Positions 47,434-58,700 are shown, numbered from the stretch's first letter. The stretch is 64,000 bases of DNA from Astragalus membranaceus (GCA_039519185.1 CM076848.1:61096778-61160777); one strand, 5' to 3'. Program-made: numbers and translations. The notes: generated by a model not told the origin, from the letters alone.

Positions 47434-49605
47434 ATGCAAATTTGGAAAAGTGTTTTTTGCAAAAATGAAGTTGTTTTCTTGGGGTTTGTTGTGAGTGCAC
47501 AAGGTGTGAAAGTGGATGCAACCAAAATCAAGGCCATCGAGGATTGGCCCACACCTAAGTGCATGAGTGATGTAAGGAGTTTTCATGGTCTCGCTACCTT
47601 TTATAGGCGCTTTGTGCCTAATTTTAGTACTTTGGCCGCTCCTTTGAATGAGATAGTTAAGAAAAATGTTTCATTCAAGTGGGAACAAGAGCAAGAAGAT
47701 GCATTTAATGCTTTAAAAGAAAAATTGATAAATGCACCTATCTTGGCCTTGCCTAACTTTGCAAAAACTTTTGAAATTGAGTGTGATGCATCTAACATTT
47801 GGATAGGGGCTGTTTTGTTACAAGAAGGACATCCCATTGCATACTTTAGTGAGAAATTAAGTGGAGCACACTTAAATTACTCCACTTATGATAAGGAATT
47901 ATATGCATTAATTAGAGCATTGCATACTTGGCAACATTATATGTTTCCTAAGGAATTTGTGATACATAGTGATCATGAATCCTTAAAGTACCTAAAGGGC
48001 CAAGGTAAGCTAAATAAGAGACATGCAAAGTGGGTTAAATTCTTGGAACAATTTCCATATGTCATCAAACACAAGAAAGGGAAAGCTAATGTGGTAGCCG
48101 ATGCACTTTCAAGGAGGTACTCTCTAATCTCTACTCTTCAAACTAGACTTCTTGGTTTTGATCATATTAGAGATTTGTATGCCTTGGATGTTGATTTTTC
48201 TTCTCTTTTTCATGATTGTGAGCTTATGGCACATGACTCTTATTATAGACATGATGGTTATTTGTTCAAGGGCGATAGACTATGCATCCCTAAGTGTTCA
48301 ATAAGGGAATTACTTGTTAGAGAGGCACATGAGGGAGGTTTAATGGGTCATTTTGGGGAGCATAAAACTCTTGACATGTTGCATGAACATTTCTATTGGC
48401 CTAAGATGAAACATGATGTGCATTTAATTTGTTCTAGGTGCATAGTTTGTAGGAAGGCTAAGTCTAAAAGCATGCCTCATGGTTTATATACCCCCCTCCC
48501 TATTCCATCTTCCCCTTGGGTTGACTTGTCCATGGATTTTGTTTTGGGCCTACCCAAAAACAAACATGGCCGTGATAGCATTTTTGTTGTGGTGGACCGT
48601 TTTTCTAAAATGGCCCACTTTATTACTTGTCACAAGGTTGATGATGCATGTCACATTGCTAATTTGTTTTTCAAGGAAGTTGTTAAATTGCATGGAGTGC
48701 CCAAATCCATTGTGTCGGATAGGGACTCGAAGTTTTTAAGTCACTTTTGGAAAACCTTATGGGCTAAGCTTGGAACTAAGCTACTATTTTCTACTACTTG
48801 CCACCCTCAAACGGATGGTCAAACCGAAGTAGTCAATAGGACCTTAGGAACCATGCTTAGGACTATTTTAAAATCTAATTTAAGGGCATGGGAAGAATGT
48901 TTACCTTTCATTGAGTTTGCATATAATAGGGTGTCTCATGGCACTACATCTTATTCTCCATTTGAGGTAGCATATGGTTTTAATCCACTAACCCCTCTTG
49001 ATTTGATTCCATTGCCCATAAGTGATGAAGTGTTACATAAGGATGCCGAATCCAAGGCACAATATGTGCAAGAGCTACATGCAAAGGTCAAGGAAAATAT
49101 TGAGAAAAAAGTTGATCATTATGCAAGGAGTGCCAACAAGGGAAAAAGAAGCGTTATTTTTGAACCCGGTGATTGGGTCTGGGTCCATCTTCGGAAGGAA
49201 AGATTCCCTTCCCAAAGAAAATCCAAACTCCATCCTAGGGGTGATGGTCCTTTTCAAGTCTTAAAGCGCTACAATGACAATGCATACAAGATAGACTTAC
49301 CCGGTGAGTACAATGTAAGTGCAACATTCAATGTTAGTGATCTTTCCCCTTTTGATGTAGGTGAGCATGGAGACCTTGGAGATCACTCTCATGAAGATTC
49401 AAATTCGAGGTCAAATTCTCTTCAAGGGGGAGGGAATGATAAGGACATGAAGATTCAAGAATTGACACTAGGACCAATAACAAGAGGGAGAGCAAAGAAG
49501 ATTAAAGAGCAATTAGAGACTCAAATGGCTTATTTGCTTGATGATAGCAAGAGTTCTAAAATTACTTGTTGTCCTATAAATCTTTTAATAGTTGATATTG
49601 TTTAG
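47434..49605 (+). CDS. gypsy RNase H-integrase part of pol
   Basis: Continues pol in a new frame: FLGFVVSAQGVKVD (end of RT), RNase H with ECDASN, YDKELYALIRAL and DHESLKYL, integrase HHCC zinc finger (H-G-HFGEHKT ... CSRCIVC), catalytic MDFVLGLP, VSDRDSKF and TDGQTEVVNRT, and a C-terminal GDGPFQVLKRYNDNAYKIDL block. The last ~55 codons (from 49437) lie inside the 3' LTR. The ATG at 47434 is probably not a real start; the piece belongs to the upstream polyprotein before the frameshift. Confidence 0.87.
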   Translation: MQIWKSVFCKNEVVFLGFVVSAQGVKVDATKIKAIEDWPTPKCMSDVRSFHGLATFYRRFVPNFSTLAAPLNEIVKKNVSFKWEQEQEDAFNALKEKLINAPILALPNFAKTFEIECDASNIWIGAVLLQEGHPIAYFSEKLSGAHLNYSTYDKELYALIRALHTWQHYMFPKEFVIHSDHESLKYLKGQGKLNKRHAKWVKFLEQFPYVIKHKKGKANVVADALSRRYSLISTLQTRLLGFDHIRDLYALDVDFSSLFHDCELMAHDSYYRHDGYLFKGDRLCIPKCSIRELLVREAHEGGLMGHFGEHKTLDMLHEHFYWPKMKHDVHLICSRCIVCRKAKSKSMPHGLYTPLPIPSSPWVDLSMDFVLGLPKNKHGRDSIFVVVDRFSKMAHFITCHKVDDACHIANLFFKEVVKLHGVPKSIVSDRDSKFLSHFWKTLWAKLGTKLLFSTTCHPQTDGQTEVVNRTLGTMLRTILKSNLRAWEECLPFIEFAYNRVSHGTTSYSPFEVAYGFNPLTPLDLIPLPISDEVLHKDAESKAQYVQELHAKVKENIEKKVDHYARSANKGKRSVIFEPGDWVWVHLRKERFPSQRKSKLHPRGDGPFQVLKRYNDNAYKIDLPGEYNVSATFNVSDLSPFDVGEHGDLGDHSHEDSNSRSNSLQGGGNDKDMKIQELTLGPITRGRAKKIKEQLETQMAYLLDDSKSSKITCCPINLLIVDIV
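49424..49436 (+). other. Polypurine tract of gypsy element
   Basis: caagggggaggga directly before the TG of the 3' LTR; primes plus-strand synthesis. Confidence 0.75.
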
Positions 49606-50066
49606 ATTTCCTTTAATTGTAATAGGTTATATTTTAAGTTTGGAAACTTGGGTTTAAATGTGTAGACACGTGTTAAACTATTTGGGCCATGTTTTGGGCT
49701 TGTATGTTGGTCTTATTTTGCTTATGTTGCCTTGGCCAAACCCTAGCTATATAAGGGTTGGTGGTGCTTCATGTAAAGGGGCTTAGATCATTTTTATAAT
49801 ATTGTGAGTTTAGAGCAAGTTGCTCCTCCTAGTTCTTCTTAGAACCTCCATGGATCTTATCAAGGGCTTCATTGTGCTTGTGGCGGTCCTACAATGGAAT
49901 TTATCATTCATCCTTGAATGTGGCATTCCTTCATCTCCTTGAATCATTCCTTTCTAGTCCACCTTTTGTAAGTTCTTCCCCTTTTAGTTTGTTTGTATTT
50001 GCAAAAATTATGATTTATGGAAGGATCCTTGGATTTTTAGTGAACTTATATGTCTAGTTCACATCA
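49437..50066 (+). repeat. 3' LTR of gypsy element
   Basis: 630 bp, same length and, by eye, same sequence as the 5' LTR. The 61-codon chance frame in it is repeated exactly in the other LTR. It is followed by the cattg duplication. Confidence 0.92.
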
Positions 50067-50071
50067 CATTG

Positions 50072-50400
50072 GCAGCCAGATATGCAATAGTCATGGTCCT
50101 AACTTCTAAATTATTATCATTCATTCATCTTTTTTTTCTTATTGCTCTATATGAAAGACTTGGTTTGAATGTTCAATATTATTGAAGTTGTTAACTAAAG
50201 ACTTCTGTGTTTGAAAATTGTTACAAGTATGGAATGGAATGATTTTATGTTATAAACCTGGAATGCAGGCAAATGGACCAGGATACAGAGTTCCATTAGG
50301 GAGGAGAGATGGGTTGGTTTCAAATCTTTCTCTTGTAGACGATATGCTTGCCAGATGTTACTGATTCAATTCAAGCACTCAATTGCATCTACCTAATAAT
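50072..50400 (+). pseudogene. Captured class III peroxidase fragment
   Basis: The first exon starts at 42584 (tggcattg), is interrupted by the gypsy element, and resumes at 50072-50095, together reading ALAARYAIVM, the LALAARD helix of secretory peroxidases. The next exon (50269 on) reads NGPGYRVPLGRRDGLVSNLS and LVDDM, then a 4-bp insertion shifts the frame before a PDVTDSIQAL-like stretch. Haem-binding and distal histidine regions are absent. Confidence 0.75.
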
Positions 50401-50473
50401 TGCTAGTTTAAATATATTTCTATCATTAGTCAAATGGCTTTTATTTATGTCTCATGCATCTACCTTATTATAG

Positions 50474-50716
50474 GTGCTCCGGTTTGTCACTAGTTGTTCA
50501 TATCCTGGCAATTCGGTTGCTACTACTATCAATTGCATGACTTTCTATTGCAGCAAATGGAGAGGTGCAATTGAAAAAGTATTGGATTCCATTCATATGC
50601 CTTACCTGCTGCAAACGATACGGTGCAGGAGAGTTTTGGTTCTGCATGAATTTTTAATACTGCATCAGTATTCAGTTATAATTTCAGTCAGATTCTTGCC
50701 GTGTTTGATTCTTTGA
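50474..50716 (+). other. Exon-like stretch of unknown origin inside CACTA 2
   Basis: Lies between the peroxidase and signal-peptidase fragments and contains an open frame of 80 codons and a possible acceptor, but I do not recognise the protein. It may be part of either neighbour's intron. Confidence 0.3.
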
Positions 50717-50762
50717 TTCAGTGCCTAGGTGTCTTAAATATGTGCTGTTGAATTATATGCAG

Positions 50763-50860
50763 GTTCGTAAAGGGCATCTTGTAGTTAATGGGGCTGAGAG
50801 GGATGAAAAGTTCATCCTTGAACCACCTTCTTATGAGATGAAACCCACAACAATAACATC
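50763..50860 (+). pseudogene. Captured fragment of thylakoidal processing peptidase (type I signal peptidase)
   Basis: After an acceptor (tgcag) the frame reads VRKGHLVVNGAERDEKFILE then PPSYEMKP. This is the stretch just before the catalytic-lysine strand region of plant plastid signal peptidases (Plsp1/TPP type), where 'LVVNG...EEFILEPPSYEM' is characteristic. Sequence after PTTI is unrelated, so only about 30 codons are captured; no catalytic residue is included. Confidence 0.65.
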
Positions 50861-51527
50861 TCCCTTTTTATATTTTGGTTCTGCTTTCCATCCGCTTCAT
50901 CTTTGCTTCAATAACACAACCAAGGAATTTTATTTCTCAAGACCCAATCTGCACAACCAGTACAGTTTCAAACATTCTGACCAGCCCCAGTTTTTGTGTT
51001 AAGGTGGTGTTCTTTCACTCTATTATTTCTTCTTTTGCAAATTCATAGGAAGACAGTTAAGTAATTACTTAGCAAGCTGCTCTTATAAGATTCCTTTGTT
51101 TCATATAGGTTTTACTGATGTATGGTAAGTTTCTGATGTATGAGAAGATGTAGCTTACCTTTCCAAATGTAATCGGCTGGTAATGCAGCTCGTACCTTAA
51201 ATGAAACATGCAAAAATAATTAATAGATGAAGCGGTGAATTTTTTATCCGCCGGAAAAATTGTTAATTGAATTGAATAAGAAAAGGTTAACATAAGGCAC
51301 TAGTGGCTTTAGTGTTCTCTTTCTGAGTTTTTTGCTTGTTATGCTTCTTGGTAAGATGGTGACTCTCCACTCAAGTGTTGCTTTGCTTTTCAATTTCACC
51401 ATTATTTCCACAATTGCTGTTGTTATATTTTGTTAAATGTGTTTAGTTTCCTGGAAATAACTCTGATTTCTTATGGCTTTCAACTTTCAGGTATGGGGCT
51501 TGAAGAACAGAATCTGTGCAAGTAAGG

Positions 51528-51927
51528 ATGTCGATAGTGCCGATCAACGAGGGTCGAGAAAATAGCGGCTCCAACTCTTCTCTGTCTCTATGGGATCCAT
51601 TCGTGGATTTTCACTTCCCTGACTTCGGAATCGGGTCATCCGTGAACACCCACCCGTCTTGACTGGAACGAGACACCAAGAGCCCACGTATGGAAGGTGG
51701 TGCTTCCCAACGAAGAGGTTCTGGTGGAACTCCAAGATGACAGGATGCTGCAGGTTAGCGTTGAGAGCGGGAATTTCATGAGCAGGTTTAAGGTTCCCGA
51801 AGATGCCAACCTTCAAGAACTCAAAGTCAGCATGCTTAATGGGGTTCTCGTTGTCACTGGTCCCAAATTTGTCCAACCCTCTGGAGGCAGCAACATCAGG
51901 GTCGTTGAAATTGACGGTACTGACTAA
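51528..51927 (+). pseudogene. Captured small heat-shock protein gene, frameshifted
   Basis: ATG 51528 opens MSIVPINEGRENSGSNSSLS and LWDPFVDFHFPDF. The frame breaks near 51655; in the new frame it reads DWNETPRAHVWKVVLPNEEV, LVELQDDRMLQVSVESGNF, SRFKVPEDANLQELKVSMLN, GVLVVTGPKF and stops at 51925-51927. This is an alpha-crystallin-domain class I-type small HSP, a cytosolic chaperone, with the GVL motif preserved. A splice acceptor lies just upstream. One indel separates the halves; otherwise almost the full gene is present. Confidence 0.75.
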
Positions 51928-52990
51928 AATTGTGTACGTTTTCCTTGTAGTCTTTAGTTTTTAATCATGTAATAATATCTGTATGTGTCTGTTTCATGTT
52001 GTGTGTTATAATTGTAGTGTGCTACCAATCCGTATGTTAACAACTTAAGTTAAATGAATGCATATATTATGTATGTATCTATCTATATGTCTAAAGTTGT
52101 TGTAGTAGTAGTGATTGGGATGAACCTGTTATATATGTTGAAGGTTATAGTATGTGCTTGCTGTTGCCAATATTCTTGAAGAATTGCGTGACGGTTAGTT
52201 ATCAGCTGCATTGCATATTATGCTAAAAATCTTGAAGTGGCTTGACAGGGTACATGATGATGTATAGTTGCTGTTAATTACAATTTTACAATTATCATAG
52301 GACTTGCTAGTATGATCTTGAAGTGGCTCGGTCCTATTCAAGATCTTTACTCTCCATGCTTCCCAACAAGTTTGATATGGAATGTAATATGTATCTTAGG
52401 CAACAGATCTGGGATCTATCATTTTCGTTTTGTGCACATACAGTATCCCCTCTTGGTTGTTTTTTATTGAAATGTTTTGTTTGTCAACTACTAAGATGAG
52501 AATGATGAATTTAGTTGCCTAGTTGGTATGATTATGCTACATAATAACATTTTATTCTTTCACGTTATAAAGATTTTTATTTCAAATATAAAAGGCTTAT
52601 GCCACTTTGTAAATTTCTATCCCAATTGATGGTGTCCTGTGTTTTTCCCATTTCAAATATATAAGGTAAATGTTATTCAAATTTTTCCCATTCTTAAAGT
52701 CTATCCAATCTTTGTTGTCTTATTATGGAGTTTCTATGTTTTGGTTTTTACAAGTGAGTACTTATATTCATATAAATCAAAGCAATCGTTTGCAAGGGTT
52801 GCATGCACTTCTTTGTTAGTTTACTAAAGTTCTGCCATTTCTGTTTGCTATGTCCTTTGATAAAGTTCTGCCATTTCTTGTTGGCTATGTCCTTTGATAA
52901 AGTTCTTATTTTCTATTAATACTATGAATTTGACTGCTTCAACTATATCAATATCAAGCCTAATTTGAAACTTATTGCTCATAATATTAG

Positions 52991-53120
52991 GTGTTCAAGC
53001 TGCATACCGGGAGATGCTTGATGAAGGGAGAATTACTCAAACAACAGCTAATATCCTCATTCAGTTGATATTATGAAGGGAGATGCTTGATGAAGGTAGA
53101 ATTACTCAAACAACAGCTGA
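52991..53120 (+). pseudogene. Captured SOS1/NHX7-like antiporter fragment, partly duplicated
   Basis: After an acceptor (atattag) the frame reads GVQAAYREMLDEGRITQTTA then NILIQ, resembling the cytosolic tail of plasma-membrane Na+/H+ antiporters of the SOS1 family (AYW-MLDEGRI-Q-TAN-LMQ). The 'gagatgcttgatgaagg...acaacagct' segment is repeated at 53081-53118, and a 'cctcattcagttgatattatga' word at 53055 and 53159, indicating a local tandem duplication. Identification by remembered motif only. Confidence 0.5.
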
Positions 53121-53517
53121 GCACTCCACTTATTCTTGTTTTTTTTTTCTCATAAATTTCCTCATTCAGTTGATATTATGAGGATGAGAACATTTTTTTG
53201 CTATTGGTACAAGGATATATAGTTTAAGTGTAGGTGTTGTTCTGTTTGTTGTATATATATGATGAATTTAAGTACAATGTGATGAATTTAAGTGTAGAAT
53301 TCTATTTGGATGTACTTAGCTTTAATGTAATTTAGCTTTGGATGTATTTTGTACTTAAAGTGTAGAATTCTTACTTAAACTGATGAATTTTAGCTTTGGA
53401 TGTATAAAGTAGAATGTGATGAATTTAAGTTTCTATTTGTGGGGAGAATGGACCAAAATTCGTATAACCAGTGTGCAGGGATATTAAACCAAAATTTGGA
53501 AAAAAAAAAAACTTTTA

Positions 53518-53910
53518 AAGTCAGGCGCAATAATGCTTGACTTTAAAACAGACTTACGAAGTCAGGCAATAATAAATGCTTGACTTTAAATCATACTTAC
53601 GAAGTCAGGCAAGAATAACTGCTTGACTTTAAATCATGCTTATGAAGTCAGGCAATAATAAATGCTTGACTTTAAATCATACTTACGAAGTCAGGCAAGA
53701 ATAAATGCTTGACTTTAAATCATACTTACGAAGTCAGGCAATAATAAATGCTTGACTTTAAAACTGACTTTCGAAGTCAGGCGAAATAAATGCTTGCCTT
53801 TAAATCAGACTTACGAAGTCAGACTATCGCTTGACTTTAAAACTCCTGACATACAAAGTCGACTTAATAAAAGTCAAGCGGGCGCCTGACTTTAAATCCC
53901 CTTTTCGCCT
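53518..53910. repeat. CACTA 2 right subterminal array, about 43-bp period
   Basis: Copies of acttacgaagtcaggcaata followed by atgcttgactttaaatcat recur about every 43 bp (marker gaagtcaggc at 53558, 53601, 53644, 53687, 53730, 53773). Each unit is a loose palindrome of aagtcaggc and gcttgactt. Likely transposase-binding sites. Confidence 0.88.
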
Positions 53911-53941
53911 GACTTTAAATCCCTTTTTTGCACTAGTGAAT

Positions 53942-54935
53942 GACAAGTCATTAGCGGGCGCCTGACTTTAAATCCCCTTTTCGCCTGAAATAGGTCCTTC
54001 AGCACTTTGGTTTTCTTCCTAGCAAGTGTGACCCTTCATTGTTCATTCATTCTGCTCCTGGGGTTCAATTATTTGCATTTGTTTATGTGGATGATATACT
54101 TATTACAGGATCTGCCACAACATTGATTCATGATCTGATCAAGAAACTTCATGCTACATTTGCCCTAAAACACTTGGGCAAACCGGATTACTTCCTAGGC
54201 ATTGAAGTTAAGTATCAAAAGAATGGCTCTGTTATTCTGACACAGACTAAGTACATCAGGGATTTGCTCAAAAAGGCCTCAATGACTGATTGCAAGGGCA
54301 TTGCAACTCCCATGGCTTCCACTACCAAGTTAAGCAAGTTTGGTTCTGACAAGCTTGCTGATCCTCATGCCTACAGATCCCTAGTGGGCGCTCTGCAATA
54401 TGTGACTCTCACCAGACCAGAAATTTCCTATTTAGTCAACAAAGTCTGCCAGTTCTTATCTGACCCACTGGAAACTCATTGGAGAGCTGTCAAGCGAATT
54501 CTCGGGTACCTAGGCAACACTGCCAGTCATGGTCTTCACTTGCAGCCTGCTTCTGTCACAACTTCCCTCACTCTCAGAGCTTACAGTGACTCTGATTGGG
54601 GGAGTGATCCTGATGACAGGCGCTCCACCTCTGGCTCTTGCATCTACTTGGGTCCTAATCTCATCTCTTGGAGCTCCAAAAAGCAAACCTTAGTTGCCCA
54701 TAGCAGTGCAAAAGCTGAATATAGAGGGCTGACTAATGCTACTGCAGAGCTACTATGGATACAATCTCTGCTCAAAGAACTCACAATTTCTCATCAAATT
54801 CCAATCCTGTTATGTGACAATCAGAGTGCAGTAGCCATTGCTCACAATCCTGTGCTGCATTCCCGTACAAAACACCTTGAACTTGACATACACTTGTCAG
54901 GGAACGCGTTCTCAGCAAGTCTCTCAAGGTTCTGC
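53942..54935 (+). pseudogene. copia 2 RT (second half) and RNase H
   Basis: After a rearranged joint the frame resumes LQHFGFLPSKCDPSLFIHSA, then FAFVYVDDILITGS (RT catalytic YVDD at about 54083), LGIEVKYQKNGSV, RNase H with YSDSDWGSDPDDRRSTSG, SSKKQTLVAHSSAKAEYRGL and LCDNQSAVAIAHNPV, ending near ELDIH where the Tat element enters. Some 25 codons of RT containing the usual YGLKQAPRAW motif are missing at the joint with CACTA 2, in addition to the two insertions. Confidence 0.85.
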
Positions 54936-54940
54936 ATGTT

Positions 54941-55666
54941 TGTTAGCCTAGAATTTCGACAAGGCTTTTGAATGGTTATTTGATAGGGTGTGACTTGTCA
55001 TTAAAGAACATTCATATTGCCTTCAGAAAGAATAAGTGACATTTATATCATTTTAGCATATTTTCGACAGAAGAGGTCTTCACCATTTCGACAGAGAAGA
55101 GTTTTCGACAGGACAGTGTATTCAGGACTTCGTCAAAGCAGTTATTAGCAGACAGTTGTGTCGAATTTCAAGACTACGGTTAACACAACGTGGGCAGTCG
55201 TGGCGTCGAACGTGGCACGAAATCCATCATTGGTTAATGAGACGTAGCCATGTGTCCATAGCAGTTTACATTTCAGTCATTGTTTTCTGTATAAATAGTG
55301 ATTTCTATGTAGAAATCAAGGGTGGCAAATTATTATACCAACACACAATTCTGAAACTCTAACTTCCAAGTCACAGCGAAAACAGAGTAAAAGAATCCTT
55401 GTACAACGTATGTAAATTTGTACACCATTCTCTTTACATTCAATGCAATTTATTGCTTTCAATACAAGTCATTTAATATTTCTGCGTCCCATTTTACCAT
55501 TTCTTTCACTTTTACTTCAATGTTCATGGTGAATTGTCTCCTTTTTAAAATATATTTGTTGACAAACGGTGGTGTTTAAAGGCAATTGCTTTAGAGATTT
55601 CTGGTTTAATCTCACAAAACTTTTCTAATAAAACCAGTGATTGTTTGCTAAAAACACCAGCAAACA
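54941..55666 (+). repeat. 5' LTR of Tat-like element
   Basis: 726 bp, TG...CA. Contains several 'tttcgaca' words (55063-55110) and a tataaatag promoter box near 55290. Its mate is 62952-63677. Confidence 0.95.
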
Positions 55667-55668
55667 AA

Positions 55669-55686
55669 TTGGCACGCCCGGTGGGA
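55669..55686 (+). other. Primer-binding site of Tat-like element
   Basis: ttggcacgcccggtggga begins two bases after the LTR, the usual position. The primer tRNA was not identified. Confidence 0.65.
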
Positions 55687-55739
55687 CAGTTTGCCTTTAA
55701 TACATAATTTTTCTGGTTCTTTGATGTGTTTGTATTTGC

Positions 55740-58700
55740 ATGCACTTAAGAAGTGGAAAAATGGTTCGTCATACTAATAATGCGTCTAGCTCTAATCCTG
55801 TGGTTCCACAAGAACAGGGAACAATAGTAGACTCTGCAAACGTAAATGCAGGGGTGGTTGTGGGAACAATATCCCCATCATCATCAACAACCGTTCCTTC
55901 AGTATCAATGACTAACGTTGGATCAACGCAGTCAAACATGGCATCTATGCCTATGTCTTTGCCGTTACATATGGGACTTCATAGTCCTTATATGGCAATA
56001 GGAAGCGGTTTAAATCCACATTTTCATAATGTAAGTTTTCCTGCATTTCCTTCTGGATCATATGGCATGCCTACTGGAATGCCACATATCTCGACTATGT
56101 CTCCTGTACATGTTTCTTCTGAAAGTGTAATGGGTCGAAATCCTACGGCATTAACCAATGAATCCTTGTTTGCCTTACGACAACAAGTTGATGAGAGCAA
56201 TCATGATATGGTTAATATGTTAACCCAACAAATTGGTACAGTTTTTAATCCATTGATTCAAAATACTGATACTAGTTACCAAATGTTAGCAAAACAAATG
56301 GGTCGAATTGCAGATTTCTTTGGGGCTCCAAATACTAGTAATAGGCAGGTCCCTAATACAGTAAATAATGGATTACCTGTTCATACCCAAAGAACAATTC
56401 CAGTCGAAGTCCCAGTAAATGTAGGTGAACGACAGGGAATGGCAAATCATGTCCCTGAAGTTGTTCTGGTAAATCGAAATCAGAATGCTGATGAAGTTGT
56501 TCGACAAGTGCAACAAAATAATGTTGGCGCTCAAGATAACATAGCCACTTTAGTAGAAACTATATTGACACAAAATGGCGTTAATGTAGGCTTACATAGG
56601 CCAAATTTCATATCACCATTGTGTGAATATGTGTTGCAAACTGAGTTGCCAAGGGGCTGGAAAGTTCCTAAGTATACTAAGTTTGGTGGTGACACAAAAG
56701 AATCTACTGTCGAACATATTGCTCGGTTTTTGACTGAGTCTGGGGATATAGCCCAAAATGAGAATTTGAAGATGAAATATTTCCCAAATTCTTTAACAAA
56801 AAATGCTTTTACTTGGTTTACTACATTACCCCCTGGTTCTATTTTCACATGGGGGCAATTAGAAAAAGCGTTTCATGCGCAGTTTTACATGGGCCAGTCT
56901 AAGATCACCCTCAAAGAATTGGCCAGTGTTCAGCGTAAAATGCCTGAAACTGTTGATGACTATTTGAATAGATTTAGGCTACTGAAGGCTCGTTGTTTCA
57001 CACAAGTGCCTGAACATGAACTTGTTGAAATGGCTGCTGGTGGCTTTGATTATTCAATCAGGAAAAAATTGGATACATCTCATTTAAGGGATATGGCCCA
57101 ATTAGCTGACAGAGTTCGACAGGTAGAAAGGCTTAAAGAAGAAAAGTCTACGTCAAATAGGTTTCATAAAAAAGAAAAAGTAGCCTACGTCGAAGAGGAA
57201 TTCGACACCACACTTAGTGATATCGAAAGAGAGGAGATAAATGTGGCTGAACTCAAGCCTGGTCCTCCTTATACTTGTAAATTACTAAGGCCTGCTAATG
57301 GGAAAAATCCTATTGAGCCAAAAAATGACAAATTTGTGCCTAAAACATATACTTTTGATGTTACTAAATGTGATGAAATATTTGATCTGTTGGTGAAAGA
57401 TGGTCAGATATTGGTACCTAATGGCTTAAGAGTACCAACTCTTGACCAGAGAAAGAAAAAGGGTTATTGTAAGTTCCATAATTTTTTGGGACATAACACT
57501 GACCGTTGTGTGCTTTTCAGGGATCTTGTGCAAAAAGCAATCGAAGAAGGGAGACTAAAATTTGAAGATAGAAAGATGAAAACTCAAATGCAAGTTGTAG
57601 ATAACCCTTTGCCCGAAGCTGAAGCTATGTATACAGAACCGTTCGAAACAAGTGTAAACATGGTAGATGCTGAAATGAAAGATCCTTCAAAGAAACTTAA
57701 ATCCTCCACCAAGAAATTGGAAGGTTTTATATATGCTGAAGGGAAAAAACAAGAGATAACCTTGAAAGAATATGATGGGAAGCTACATGCTGTATTCCCA
57801 AAAGCTGAAGAGGAATTGATAGATTTCCTCAACAGATGTAAATGGAATAACTCTGAAGTCATGTTATGTCCTAGGTGCAGTGCTGTTTTCGACAAAGAAG
57901 CAGCCAAAGCTGTTGAAGGGTACCAGGATCAGGAACATCGAAAGAGGAAATGGCTTGACAATAGGCCATCTTTTGATTTTGGCAACACTGAACTCCCTGG
58001 TTACAAGGCTAGTGTTATGACTAAGCCTTCATCTAGCAAGGCTAATGCTTCGACTAAGCCTTCGACAAGCCAAGAGCCAGGAAAGAAAGGATCCATAAGA
58101 CTGTTTGGTAAATCCTTCGTTCCACAAATGAACTCCCCTGTTGGAAAATGGGTTCACAACAATGCAAACGCTCAAGTTGTCCATCAAGGTGATTCCAGCA
58201 AGTATAATTATTGGAATAATTATAAAGGTAAGAATCCCATGACTAAAACCCAATGGCGTCGTTTTCAGAGAAACCAGAAGAAAAAAGCTTCTTTAGACGT
58301 GAACAAGGTTCCTAGTCACTTTGGAATCAAAGTCCAGGTGGGTGATAAGAAGGTGGCTTCTAAGGTTGAAGCAAATACCAGTGCTGATGTGGCTAAGCCT
58401 ACAATTGGGGTAAATAAGGCAAAAGGCAAGGATGCCTTGATGGAAAAACCTAGAAGGCCTGCACTTGAAAGAATCTGCCCTCCACCTTCGACATATAAAG
58501 GGAAAGAACCTCAATCTGATTTTGATGAGGACGTAGGCTCTGGTTTTGATGATTCTGATGATGATTTTGACGTCGTCTGCAACGTGGTGTCAATATTGCC
58601 TCTGGAGTATGATGTCATAACCGTGCCTAACAGTGAAGAAGAAGATTTCACTGAAGATATGGCTTGTCACAAACCCATGTGTTACTATGTGATGAATGAC

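Larger units (their letters stand above)
42592..50066 (+). mobile_element. Ty3/gypsy retrotransposon, recent insertion
   Basis: Two 630-bp LTRs (42592-43221 and 49437-50066), primer site tggtatcaga, gag-pol, polypurine tract ttcaagggggaggga, and a perfect 5-bp duplication cattg (42587-42591, 50067-50071). RT precedes integrase, which defines Ty3/gypsy. The LTRs look identical wherever compared. It interrupts a captured peroxidase exon inside CACTA 2. A Tourist MITE lies in its leader. Pol carries a small deletion and frameshifts between RT and RNase H. Confidence 0.93.
37236..53938. mobile_element. Large non-autonomous CACTA transposon with captured genes and nested insertions
   Basis: Ends CACTGGTGCAAAA (37236) and TTTTTTGCACTAGTG (to 53938) are CACTA-type inverted termini. 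A 3-bp duplication, aat, lies at 37233-37235 and 53939-53941, as expected for CACTA. Subterminal repeats on both sides are built on aagtcaggcg/cgcctgactt. Without the nested LINE and gypsy elements it is roughly 7 kb. It has no transposase but holds fragments of about six host genes, all on the plus strand. It must have been moved by a related autonomous element. Confidence 0.88.

Noticed and set aside
49872..50057. 61-codon ORF repeated at 43027-43212
   Set aside because: It is identical because it lies in both LTRs of the gypsy element; no known domain.
53518..53910. CRISPR-like array
   Set aside because: Regular repeats with short spacers, but in a plant transposon end, with spacers nearly the same and no cas genes.
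55156..55362. 68-codon ORF repeated at 63167-63373
   Set aside because: It lies in both LTRs of the Tat-like element and is a non-conserved chance frame.
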